DNA from: JASLZO01 sp965247995
GTDB taxonomy: Bacteria; Chloroflexota; Dehalococcoidia; UBA6926
Assembly: GCA_965247995.1 (NCBI GenBank)
Contig: OZ252041.1
Span: 1,054,001-1,118,000 of the forward strand
DNA: 64,000 nt
Direction: 5' to 3'
The translations under genes were made by a program, and so were the position numbers. The notes under the pieces were generated by a model, which searched no databases, was not told the origin of the DNA, and saw only the letters and a program-made list of their open reading frames with translations. Of the stretch, positions 32,276-40,540 are shown piece by piece (the stretch's first letter is position 1; every line of letters begins with the position of its first letter).

Positions 32276-33025
32276 TTGGGGGCATGTGTCCCAGGGACTG
32301 CCGTAGCGGCGTGCCAACCGGCGGAAGAGTTTGCGCAAGTGCCAGCCGACACACAGGTATCAGACAGTGACACGGTACCAGCAAGGGACGCACGCGATGC
32401 GTCCCTCGCCGGTATAGCGGTGCTCGTGGACATTCGGGATTCACGGCCGTTCGACGAGGTCCATCCCGAAGGAGCGTTGAATCTCCCGTACAGCGCACGT
32501 GGGTTGGCGGACCGGTTGTTGGCATTGCTAACTGCGATCCGTGGGAACGAACACCCGTCGGTCATCCTCATTGCCGACGACGAAACGGTCGTGGCTGCGG
32601 CGTTGGCACAACTTCGTGAAGAAGCTCCACAGCTTGCGGCGCGAGCCGTATTGGGAGGTACAAGCGGCTGGTCCGACGTGGGGTTGCCGACGGGCAGCAT
32701 GGCCGAGATCGGCGTGGACTGGCTCGCGCCGGAGGCCATTGATGCGGACCTCCTCACGCTCGACGTACGCGAACCAATTGAGTGGGAGATGGGTCACGTG
32801 CCTGGTGCTCTGCTCATCTCGCTGGGAGAGTTGGGGGAGCGGAGCGCGGAGGTGCCGACCGACCGGCGCGTCGCGATCATCTGCGAAGCGGGCGTCCGGA
32901 GCGCGATAGCGGCCTCGATCTTGCGCGCGAAAGGGCACGCCGGTGAGATGCTCCACGCTGTCGAGGGCACCGCGGGCTACCGGGCGGCCGGGCTCCCGAT
33001 GGAGTACGCGGAACCGACGGACTGA
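32276..33025 (+). CDS. Double rhodanese-domain protein, first domain without catalytic Cys
   Basis: Up to 249 residues. Domain 1 (about 48-140) has VLVDIRDSRPFDEVHPEGAL, but its active-site loop is VILIADDETVVAAAL, with Asp in place of Cys. Domain 2 (about 155-245) has LLTLDVREPIEWEMGHVPGA and the loop VAIICEAGVRSAIAASIL with Cys, so only this one should transfer sulfur. The start is uncertain: TTG 32276 has no ribosome site; GTG 32339 has ggaag upstream and loses a Cys-containing stretch. It lies 48 nt after the third TusA gene and probably belongs to the same pathway. Confidence 0.85.
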   Translation: MGACVPGTAVAACQPAEEFAQVPADTQVSDSDTVPARDARDASLAGIAVLVDIRDSRPFDEVHPEGALNLPYSARGLADRLLALLTAIRGNEHPSVILIADDETVVAAALAQLREEAPQLAARAVLGGTSGWSDVGLPTGSMAEIGVDWLAPEAIDADLLTLDVREPIEWEMGHVPGALLISLGELGERSAEVPTDRRVAIICEAGVRSAIAASILRAKGHAGEMLHAVEGTAGYRAAGLPMEYAEPTD

Positions 33026-33055
33026 GCGACGGACGAGTTCCCGCGACCGAGTGGG

Positions 33056-33541
33056 CTAGCGCCTCCGGCTCGTGAGTTCCCAGATACCAGCCGTTCCCAC
33101 TCGCTCGGCCTCGGCTTTGAGCGCTTCGAGTGACGTGTTGACCATTGATTCCCACCCCGCCCGCACGCTCGCGAGGCTGGCTGGGTCCGCGTCCTGGGGG
33201 AACGTGGTGGTGTCGATCTGGATGCTGCGTCGGCCGGTGTAGTCGAGCTCGAACTTTCGCTCGAACGAAAGGCCGTCCACAGAGACACTGAGCGTAATCA
33301 GCCAGGGGTAATCGTCCTCTTCCAGGCGGGCCTCCATGCGGACACCGTTGCCACCGATCCGCAAGACCATCTCGGCGGTCGATCCCCGAAGCCAAGAGGG
33401 GCCGTCGATCCAACGGGCCTCTGTACACGCGGGATTCCAAGTCGGCCATGCCTCCAGGTCCCGGAAGACGTTCCAGACTGCGGGAGGAGGAGTTTCGATC
33501 TCGATTTCTGCAGTGATGATTCGGGGAGTTTCGTTCGTCAC
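33056..33541 (-). CDS. SRPBCC family protein (polyketide-cyclase/START-like)
   Basis: 161 residues from GTG 33541 (ggaggc upstream); a longer frame to 33658 overlaps the neighbouring gene. The pattern ITAEIEIETPPPAVWNVFRD, LEAWPTWNPACTEA and the C-terminal helix GWESMVNTSLEALKAEAE is typical of small START/SRPBCC hydrophobic-pocket proteins. Ligand unknown. It follows the membrane protein gene on the same strand by 41 nt. Confidence 0.8.
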   Translation of the reverse strand: MTNETPRIITAEIEIETPPPAVWNVFRDLEAWPTWNPACTEARWIDGPSWLRGSTAEMVLRIGGNGVRMEARLEEDDYPWLITLSVSVDGLSFERKFELDYTGRRSIQIDTTTFPQDADPASLASVRAGWESMVNTSLEALKAEAERVGTAGIWELTSRRR

Positions 33542-33582
33542 GTGGCGGAGCCTCCGCTCGCTGTTATTGCGAGGTTGTTGGT

Positions 33583-34218
33583 TCAGGCGTACTGCGCGGT
33601 AGCCATGGCGAGAACGGCGAGCACAAGCAGCGTGAGGTTGATTTTGCCGATGAGCCACAACCTGTTCTCGATCCTTGCGACACGTTTGGCTGCGTCAGGT
33701 GGCGGCTGCTCTCCACGGAGGACCTGTTCGGCGAGTTGGGCGCCAAGGGCATCCAAGCGCCATCGTTGGAGCCTAACCAGGCCGTCGCCGACGACCAATG
33801 CCAGGACCCCCATAGCGCCGCCAAAGAGGATCGTCATGCCCCACGGTGTGGACAGGAAAACGCCGTAGTCGTTTCGGCCAAGCACCAACACCATGGCTGT
33901 GCCTGAGAGGACGGTCACCAGTGACGCGGCCAACAAGGCGGGCCCCATCACTGGGAGCATTGGACCCATGGTGCGGCGAAGTGCGCCGGGCCCCTGAGAT
34001 CGGAGATGCGGCTCCAGGATGAGCGTCAGGAAGGCAATTGAGCCGACCCAGAAAACACCGGCGCCGAAGTGAAGGACACGCAGGAGCGCCATGGCGGCCT
34101 GTACCCATGAAGCATCCAACCTGTCTGTCACCCCTTTTGGTCCACCGTCGGCGCGACGGCCTATCAAGCTTGCCTCGGCGCGGAACATTGTAGATGGACG
34201 GTCGGGCGGTGTGACCAT
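33583..34218 (-). CDS. Four-helix membrane protein, CopD/DUF2269-like
   Basis: Up to 211 residues with four hydrophobic segments: ALLRVLHFGAGVFWVGSIAF, MLPVMGPALLAASLVTVLSG, WGMTILFGGAMGVLALVVGD and NRLWLIGKINLTLLVLAVLA. His in LRVLHFGAG at the start of helix 1 is like haem- or copper-related CopD/DUF2269 proteins. The start is uncertain (ATG 34218, 34188 or 34092; none has a good ribosome site). Function unknown. Confidence 0.65.
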   Translation of the reverse strand: MVTPPDRPSTMFRAEASLIGRRADGGPKGVTDRLDASWVQAAMALLRVLHFGAGVFWVGSIAFLTLILEPHLRSQGPGALRRTMGPMLPVMGPALLAASLVTVLSGTAMVLVLGRNDYGVFLSTPWGMTILFGGAMGVLALVVGDGLVRLQRWRLDALGAQLAEQVLRGEQPPPDAAKRVARIENRLWLIGKINLTLLVLAVLAMATAQYA

Positions 34219-34313
34219 CGGGTATGAGAAGATAAAGCGGCAGAGCGCTTCATCGGGTGGTGTCTCACTGGGGGTGATCCGCCCGTTCTCAGCGCACTCA
34301 GGGGGAGGTGACT

Positions 34314-35192
34314 ATGCGCGATTTTGAATATACCGCGCCGACGACGATTGACGAGGCCGTACAGGCCTTTGTCGGTGCGAACGGCAACGCCCGAGCGCTG
34401 GTTGGTGGCACGGACCTGATCGACCAGATCCGGGTCGGGAGGCGGACTCCCGAGCTTGTGATTGATATGAAGCGGATTCCCGAGTTGAATGTGTTGGAGT
34501 ACTCGGCGGATTCGGGACTGCGGATTGGCGCCTCGGTGTCGTGCACGCAAGTGAACACGCACCCAGACGTCGTTGCGCACTACCCGGGGATCACCATCCC
34601 AACAGGGTTCGTGGGGTCGGTGCAGATCCAGAATCGCGCGTCGATTGGTGGGAACATCGGCAACGCGGCGCCGTCGGGCGACACGATCCCGCCGTTGGTC
34701 GCATTGGACGCGACAGTGACGATCGCGGGTCCCCGCGGACAACGCGAGGAGCCGCTGGAGGGCATCTTCGCCAGCCCAGGTCGACTGACACTCCAGCCAG
34801 ACGAGTTCCTGGTGGAGGTCAAGGTCCCGCCCCCACCGCCGCGGAGCAGCAGCTACTACCTGCGGTTCATCCCACGTGCGGAGATGGACATCGCCGTTGC
34901 GGGCGTCGGTGTGGCCATGACGGTCGCCGACGGTGCGCGGATCGACAACATCGGCATCGTGTTGGCGTCGGTGGCGCCGGTTCCCATACGGGCAACCGCA
35001 GCCGAGGGGGTCGTACGCGGACAGCAGCTGACCCGCGATCTTGTGCGGCAGGCGGGTGAGAGTGCGGTCGAGGCGGCGAGCCCGATCTCGGACGTCCGCG
35101 GTTCGGCCGAGTATCGCATCGAGCTCGTACGGGTCCTGACGCGCCGGGCACTCACCTCGTGTGCAAGCCAACTGGGCATCGAGATCGAGTAG
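34314..35192 (+). CDS. Molybdenum hydroxylase, FAD-binding subunit (CoxM/XdhB type)
   Basis: 292 residues from ATG 34314, preceded by gggggagg. FAD-binding PCMH-type motifs: ARALVGGTDLIDQIRVGRR and IGGNIGNAAPSGDT, followed by the CO_deh_flav_C domain with PRAEMDIAVAGVG and a C-terminal RVLTRRAL. It passes electrons from the Fe-S subunit to an acceptor. It heads the operon FAD - 2Fe-2S - Mo subunit. Confidence 0.93.
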   Translation: MRDFEYTAPTTIDEAVQAFVGANGNARALVGGTDLIDQIRVGRRTPELVIDMKRIPELNVLEYSADSGLRIGASVSCTQVNTHPDVVAHYPGITIPTGFVGSVQIQNRASIGGNIGNAAPSGDTIPPLVALDATVTIAGPRGQREEPLEGIFASPGRLTLQPDEFLVEVKVPPPPPRSSSYYLRFIPRAEMDIAVAGVGVAMTVADGARIDNIGIVLASVAPVPIRATAAEGVVRGQQLTRDLVRQAGESAVEAASPISDVRGSAEYRIELVRVLTRRALTSCASQLGIEIE

Positions 35193-35238
35193 CCGGGCGC
35201 GCGCTACGCATCAACTGAAAACGAACTGGGAGATATCC

Positions 35239-35709
35239 ATGGCAAAGCGTCGAATCGTCAGTTTTGAAGTGAACGGGGACAACGTCGAGGTTGCGATCGA
35301 GCCGCGTCAGACGCTGCTCGAGGTCCTGCGCGACGAGCTCAGCCTCACGGGATCGAAGGAGGGATGTAGCAACGGGAATTGCGGCGCCTGCACCGTGATC
35401 GTAGACGGGGAGACGATCGATTCGTGCTGCTCCCTCGGCGTAGAGATGGAAGGCCGCGTCGTTAAGACGGTCGAGGGCCTGGCGAACGGGACCGAGCTCC
35501 ATCCGGTCCAGCAGGCATTCATCGACAACGGCGGTCTGCAGTGTGGCATTTGCACGCCGGGCTTCCTCATGTCGACGGTCTACCTGCTGGAGAAGAACCC
35601 GCATCCGACGGAAGCGGAGATTCGCCTGAATCTGGCCGGAAACCTGTGCCGTTGCACGGGGTACGACAAGATCATCCGGTCCGTCCAGGCGGTGATCGAA
35701 GCGGTCTAG
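35239..35709 (+). CDS. Molybdenum hydroxylase, 2Fe-2S subunit (CoxS/XdhC type)
   Basis: 156 residues from ATG 35239 with gggagat upstream. First cluster Cys: GCSNGNCGACTVIVDG and CC later; second cluster: QCGICTPGFLMS and NLCRCTGYDKII, the standard CxxC...CxC pattern. It connects the Mo centre with FAD. Starts 46 nt after the FAD subunit gene. Confidence 0.95.
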   Translation: MAKRRIVSFEVNGDNVEVAIEPRQTLLEVLRDELSLTGSKEGCSNGNCGACTVIVDGETIDSCCSLGVEMEGRVVKTVEGLANGTELHPVQQAFIDNGGLQCGICTPGFLMSTVYLLEKNPHPTEAEIRLNLAGNLCRCTGYDKIIRSVQAVIEAV

Positions 35710-35737
35710 TCGCTTTACGACCAAAAGGAGTCGGCAC

Positions 35738-38026
35738 ATGACTACCGAGAACGGAGACGGCCGGCGAGACGAGTACCGGCTCATTGGTCAGGACGTGACC
35801 CGGATCGACGCGGGGGTCCGAACGACGGGGCAGGCGGAGTTCGCGGCCGACATTACGCGCCCGGCGACGCTGTTCGGCAAGGTGCTGCGCAGCCCGCACC
35901 CACATGCGCGCATTCGCACGATCGACACCTCGAAGGCGGCTGCGCATCCTGGCGTGAAGGCGATCATCACCGGCGCGGACATGCCGGGGATCACCCAGTC
36001 CGGATCGGCTGGAGGCGAGGTCCTGGTTGACCTCAACGACCTGCGCGACAAGGTACTTGCGCAGAACAAAGTGAACTGGGAGGGCCACCCCGTGGCGGTG
36101 GTCGCCGCGACCAGCCTGAATGTCGCTGATGAGGCAGTCCGGTTGATCGAGGTCGAATACGAGCTGTTGCCCGTGGTCGAGGACATCAGGCAAGCGATCG
36201 CGCCGGGAGCCCCCGTCGTCCATGAAACGGTCCGGACCAAGGGGTTGGGAGACGAAGGCTCCGCTCCTTCGAACGTGGCGGTTCACATGGTCGTGGAACG
36301 GGGCGACATTGCGGGTGGTTTTGGGCGCTCGGACCTGGTCCTGGAGCACGAATTCTCGACGCCCGTAGTCCATCAGGGGTATTTGGAGCCGCATGCGGCG
36401 ACCGCCGAGGTCGACTCTGGTGGGCACGCGACGGTGTGGACAACGACCCAAGGGGCGTTCGGCATTAAGACGCAACTGTGCGCGTTGCTGGATATTGCCC
36501 AACCGGACCTGACCGTGATCCCTACGGAGATCGGCGGCGGGTTCGGCGGAAAGAACACCGTGTTCCTGGAGCCGCTGGCACTGTTGTTGGCGCGGAAGAC
36601 GGGTCAAGCGGTGAAGCTGGTGATGACCCGGGAGGAGACGCTGAAGGCCACCGGGCCGACGTCGGCGAGCCTGACCCAGACCAAGTTGGGCGTGTCCCGA
36701 GACGGGCTCATCCAAGCGGTGAAAAGCGACATTTACATGGACGCTGGGGCGTACCCCGGCTCGTCCGGTGGCATCGTGACGCTCGTTGGGTACTCGTACT
36801 ACAAGATCCCGAACATCCGGTTGGATGCGTACGACGTGGTCACGAACAAGCCGCACGTAAACGCGTATCGGGCTCCCGGTGGGCCGATGGCGAGTTTCCC
36901 GCTGGAGACGATGATGGACGAGGTCGCGGAGCAGCTTGGAATCGACGCCGTCGACCTCCGGTTGAAGAACCTGAACCCGGATGGCGGACCCATGACTAAC
37001 GAGGTCCCCATGCCGCCGACCGGGATGCGGAAGATGCTGGAAGAGATCAAGCGGCATCCGGCGTGGACGAGCCCGGTTCCCTCGGACCGAGGACGCGGAC
37101 TGGCGGTCGGATTCTGGGGAGGCGCAGCCGCAGTTTCCAGCAGCCACCTCACGGTCAATGCCGATGCGACGTTCTCGCTCGTGACCGGTTCGGTCGATGT
37201 CACCGGCGTGAAGACGGTGTTCGCCCAGATCGTCGCGGAAGAGTTGGGTGTCGACGTTGGCGATGTCCGCGTCACGACCGGGGACACCGACCAGGTGGGT
37301 TACACAGACGGTTCTTGGGGAAGTCGCACGGCCTATGCGACGGGTACGGCGGTGTTCCGTGCAGCCAAGGACACGCTCGCACAGCTCACGGACCGTGCGG
37401 CGCAGGCGCTGCAGGTGAGCCCTGAGGAGATCATTTACACGGACCGCACGTTCTCGGTCAAGGACAATTCCGAGCAGACCATCTCGCTTGCTGTGCTGTC
37501 GCAGGCGAACGCGCGCCAAGCTCCGGGGCCGATCATCGGCCGCGGAACGGTGAACAACCTGGCAACGGCGCCGTCGGTGGCGGCGCACATCGCCGAGGTC
37601 GAGTTCGATCCGGACACGGGCCGGGCCAGCATCCCGAAGTACACGGCGTTCCAGGACCCGGGTAAGGCGTTGAACCCGCCTGCAGTCGTGGGACAAATCC
37701 AGGGTGCCGTGTCACAGGGGATCGGATGGGCACTCTGGGAAGGCTACGACTACAAGGACGGGCAGTTGCGGAACGCGACGCTACTGGACTATCGGACGCC
37801 AACGGCGTTGGACGTGCCGATGATCGATGTTGAGCTTGTCGAGACGCCGGCAGAGGACGGCGCGTACGGGGCCCGGGGCGTGGGTGAGGTATGCATCATT
37901 CCGCCGATTGCGGCGATCTCCAACGCCATCGCGCGAGCCACGGGTGTGCGGCTCCGAGAGACGCCGTTCAACCCCGAGCACGTGTTCTTCGCTCTTCAGA
38001 AGGAGAAGTTGGCTGCGACCGCGTAG
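35738..38026 (+). CDS. Molybdenum hydroxylase, Mo-cofactor-binding subunit (CoxL/XDH type)
   Basis: 762 residues. The a/b-hammerhead domain (about 20-130) is followed by Mo-cofactor-binding domains: GGGFGGKNTVF, the active-site loop NAYRAPGGPMASFPLE, GSWGSRTAYATG and GARGVGEVCIIPP with the catalytic Glu near the end. The loop reads AYRAPG rather than the AYxCSFR of form I CO dehydrogenase, so it is a general aldehyde/xanthine-oxidase-like hydroxylase. Substrate unknown. ATG follows aaaaggag. Confidence 0.94.
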   Translation: MTTENGDGRRDEYRLIGQDVTRIDAGVRTTGQAEFAADITRPATLFGKVLRSPHPHARIRTIDTSKAAAHPGVKAIITGADMPGITQSGSAGGEVLVDLNDLRDKVLAQNKVNWEGHPVAVVAATSLNVADEAVRLIEVEYELLPVVEDIRQAIAPGAPVVHETVRTKGLGDEGSAPSNVAVHMVVERGDIAGGFGRSDLVLEHEFSTPVVHQGYLEPHAATAEVDSGGHATVWTTTQGAFGIKTQLCALLDIAQPDLTVIPTEIGGGFGGKNTVFLEPLALLLARKTGQAVKLVMTREETLKATGPTSASLTQTKLGVSRDGLIQAVKSDIYMDAGAYPGSSGGIVTLVGYSYYKIPNIRLDAYDVVTNKPHVNAYRAPGGPMASFPLETMMDEVAEQLGIDAVDLRLKNLNPDGGPMTNEVPMPPTGMRKMLEEIKRHPAWTSPVPSDRGRGLAVGFWGGAAAVSSSHLTVNADATFSLVTGSVDVTGVKTVFAQIVAEELGVDVGDVRVTTGDTDQVGYTDGSWGSRTAYATGTAVFRAAKDTLAQLTDRAAQALQVSPEEIIYTDRTFSVKDNSEQTISLAVLSQANARQAPGPIIGRGTVNNLATAPSVAAHIAEVEFDPDTGRASIPKYTAFQDPGKALNPPAVVGQIQGAVSQGIGWALWEGYDYKDGQLRNATLLDYRTPTALDVPMIDVELVETPAEDGAYGARGVGEVCIIPPIAAISNAIARATGVRLRETPFNPEHVFFALQKEKLAATA

Positions 38027-38079
38027 GTATTACACGGTTGAAACGCGAGAGGATAGACCCCGCCCGCGTCTTGCATAGG

Positions 38080-38107
38080 TTGGTTGGAAGGCAGGCGTTG
38101 GTATACT
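38080..38107 (+). promoter_or_regulatory. Possible promoter of trxA
   Basis: TTGGTT (38080-38085), 16-nt spacer, TATACT (38102-38107), 79 bases before the trxA start. The -10 is good, the -35 only fair. Confidence 0.4.
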
Positions 38108-38185
38108 TCGGCTGGCATCGAAGTAGGTATTGAGCGTCAAGAACCAAGGATGAGCGGGCAGGGGCTCGCAAGGGAGGAACTGCGG

Positions 38186-38515
38186 ATGGCAAAGCTGCAG
38201 GATGTTGTTGAGAGCGACTTCGGGGCCGAGGTGCTGGAGTCGGAAAAGCCGGTCCTCGTAGATTTCTGGGCACCATGGTGTGGTCCGTGCCGCATCGTTT
38301 CGCCGATCGTCGAAGAGTTGGCGGACGAGTACAGCGAGCAGATGGGCTTTGCGAAGCTCAACGTGGACGACGCGCCCAACATCGCGGTTAAGTACCAGGT
38401 GATGAGCATCCCGACATTGATCGTATTCGAGAAGGGTGAGCCGGTCGCGCAAGTCGTGGGCGCCATGCCGAAGAAGGCGATCAAGGACCGCCTGCTGAGC
38501 AAGGTCGTCAGCTAA
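38186..38515 (+). CDS. trxA: Thioredoxin
   Basis: 109 residues from ATG 38186, with agggagg ten bases upstream. The active site FWAPWCGPCRIVSPIVEEL uses ordinary Cys codons, and the cis-Pro is in MSIPTLIVFEKGE. General cytoplasmic thiol reductant. It is followed 37 nt later by its reductase. In this genome it may also be the electron donor to the CcdA protein encoded at 19.7 kb. Confidence 0.96.
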   Translation: MAKLQDVVESDFGAEVLESEKPVLVDFWAPWCGPCRIVSPIVEELADEYSEQMGFAKLNVDDAPNIAVKYQVMSIPTLIVFEKGEPVAQVVGAMPKKAIKDRLLSKVVS

Positions 38516-38552
38516 GGCTCGCGGAAGCATCGAGTCGAGAAGGGGAGAAGCG

Positions 38553-39476
38553 GTGGACACCTACGATCTGGTGATCCTTGGTGGCGGGCCGACGGGGCTG
38601 GCCGCAGGCCTATATGGCACGAGATCACGACTGAAGACATTAGTGCTCGAGCGCGGCACGATCGGCGGTCAGTTGGCCGTGACCGAGGACATCGAGAACT
38701 ATCCGGGAATCGAATCGATTACCGGACCGGAGCTTGGGCAAAAGATGCTCGAGCACGCGGAGAAGTTCGGACTCGAGATGGAGTACGTCGACGTCGAGTC
38801 GGTGGAACTCGAAGGTCAGATGAAAGTGGTCCGGACGGACGAGAAGGAGTACCACGCCAAGGCGCTGGTGATCGCGACAGGGTCGACGCACAACAAGCTC
38901 GAGGTCCCGGGTGAGGACGCGTTCGCTGGCCGCGGGGTTTCCTACTGTGCGGTCTGTGACGGGGCGTTCTTCCGCGACCGGGAGCTGATGGTGGTCGGAG
39001 GCGGTGATGCAGCCGTCGAGGAGGGCACCTATCTCACGCGCTTCGCGTCGAAGGTCACGATCGTCCACCGACGCGACCAGCTTCGTGCGACGAAGATCCT
39101 CCAGGAACGCGCTTTCTCGAACCCCAAGGTCGATTTCCTCTGGGACTCGACTGTGCAGGAGATCAAGGGGAACGGGATTGTTGGGGGCGTGGCGATCAAG
39201 GACTTGAAGGAAGACCGCCTGTACGACCGGCCGGTCGATGGGGTGTTCATCTACGTTGGGTTGACGCCGAATAGCCAATTCTTGGAGGGGGCGTTGCCGT
39301 CGGATGAGATGGGTCACCTTCACGTGAACCTCAAGATGGAGACGAAGTTCCCTGGCGTGTACGCCGCGGGCGACATCCGCGAACAATCGTCCCGTCAAGT
39401 AGCATCGGCGGTTGGCGACGGAGCGACGGCAGCGATTTTCGCGGAGAAGTACATCGCGGAGCATTTCTCCGAGTAG
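38553..39476 (+). CDS. trxB: Thioredoxin reductase (NADPH)
   Basis: 307 residues. FAD motif LVILGGGPTGLAAGLYGTRS at the N-terminus, redox pair SYCAVCDGAFF, NADPH motif LMVVGGGDAAVEEGTYLTRF and the C-terminal FAD-binding VYAAGDIREQSSRQVASAVG. GTG start behind aggggag. Forms a two-gene unit with trxA that ends at the terminator at 39501. Confidence 0.95.
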   Translation: MDTYDLVILGGGPTGLAAGLYGTRSRLKTLVLERGTIGGQLAVTEDIENYPGIESITGPELGQKMLEHAEKFGLEMEYVDVESVELEGQMKVVRTDEKEYHAKALVIATGSTHNKLEVPGEDAFAGRGVSYCAVCDGAFFRDRELMVVGGGDAAVEEGTYLTRFASKVTIVHRRDQLRATKILQERAFSNPKVDFLWDSTVQEIKGNGIVGGVAIKDLKEDRLYDRPVDGVFIYVGLTPNSQFLEGALPSDEMGHLHVNLKMETKFPGVYAAGDIREQSSRQVASAVGDGATAAIFAEKYIAEHFSE

Positions 39477-39500
39477 CGTTCGTCACGAAACGAGAATCAG

Positions 39501-39529
39501 CGCCGGCCCAACGGGCCGGCGTTTCGTTT
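39501..39529 (+). terminator. Intrinsic terminator after trxB
   Basis: CGCCGGCCC (39501-39509) and GGGCCGGCG (39513-39521) form nine perfect pairs around loop AAC, followed by TTTCGTTT. Confidence 0.88.
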
Positions 39530-39628
39530 GAGGCGGGCGGTGAGAGCGTTGGGCGCGGCGTGGATTGCCGGCGAAATGCAGGCACGGCTATGCTCGCAAC
39601 GTCACAGGGACGGTAGGGGGAGGCACGC

Positions 39629-40492
39629 ATGTCGGTCACACGCATCAACGGGGCGAACATCAACTATGAGGTCGTGGGGCCGGCGGATGGCGTGCCGATC
39701 GTGCTGACCCCGGGGGGCCGCGCTGGGATGGAGAGTGTCGAGCCGCTGGCGGAACGCCTGGCCGGAGACTATCGGGTCATCATCTACGACCGGCGAAACT
39801 GTGGGAGCTCGGACGTCGTGATTGCGGGCCAAGGGTCCGAGCAAGACGTTTGGGTGGAAGACGTCCACCTCCTGCTGCAGCATCTGGACGCGAGTCCGGC
39901 CTGGGTCGGTGGAGGGTCAAACGGGTGCCGGGTGTCGTTGATGCATGCTGTGCGGTACCCCGAAGACGTCCGCGGGCTGCTGCTGTGGTGGGTAACGGGT
40001 GGTGAAGGCGCAGCGAGGCGGCTAGGCCACATGTACTACGGACAGTTCATCGAGGCCGCGGACACGGGCGGGATGGAGGCGGTTGTCGCCCACCCATACT
40101 TCGCCGAGCGCATTGAGGCTAACGCGAGCAACCGAGAACGGCTGTTGGCGATGGCGCCGTCCGATTTCATCAGCGTGATGAGCCGGTGGCGGTCGTACTT
40201 CCGTACCGATTCGCGAGTGCTCGGTGTGGCGGAGGACGATATTCGCGGTATCACGGTGCCCGCGGCGATCGTCAGCGGCGACGATGACACGCATCTGCCG
40301 GTCGCGGCCCAGGCCTTGAACGAGTTGCTCGTGGGTTCAGACCTCCATCCGCCGGCGCTATCCGGGGAGGAGTCGGTCCGCATGATGCAGGGGACGGCGC
40401 CAGAGTTACGTGATGTCCTGGCAGACCGGCTTGCGGCGGTCTACCGACCCCTCATCGAACGCCACACACACGCTGGGGCCGGAGTCAGCTAA
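39629..40492 (+). CDS. Alpha/beta-fold hydrolase
   Basis: 287 residues. Oxyanion segment VLTPGGRAGMESVEP, then DRRNCGSSDV, and the nucleophile elbow WVGGGSNGCRVSLMHA with Ser in a GGSNG turn. A later GDDDTHLP gives a plausible acid. The catalytic His is not obvious; ERHTHAGAG near the end is too late to be sure. Cytoplasmic, no signal. Start ATG 39629 has agggggagg upstream. It sits just before a Mo hydroxylase subunit gene. Substrate unknown. Confidence 0.85.
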   Translation: MSVTRINGANINYEVVGPADGVPIVLTPGGRAGMESVEPLAERLAGDYRVIIYDRRNCGSSDVVIAGQGSEQDVWVEDVHLLLQHLDASPAWVGGGSNGCRVSLMHAVRYPEDVRGLLLWWVTGGEGAARRLGHMYYGQFIEAADTGGMEAVVAHPYFAERIEANASNRERLLAMAPSDFISVMSRWRSYFRTDSRVLGVAEDDIRGITVPAAIVSGDDDTHLPVAAQALNELLVGSDLHPPALSGEESVRMMQGTAPELRDVLADRLAAVYRPLIERHTHAGAGVS

Positions 40493-40540
40493 CCAAGAGA
40501 ATCGGTGACGGAGCCATTTGGCAACTGAAGGGAGACGTTC

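Noticed and set aside
35672..37696. 674-codon antisense open frame over the Mo subunit gene
   Set aside because: High-GC shadow of a clearly conserved protein on the plus strand; Arg/His/Asp-rich nonsense composition.
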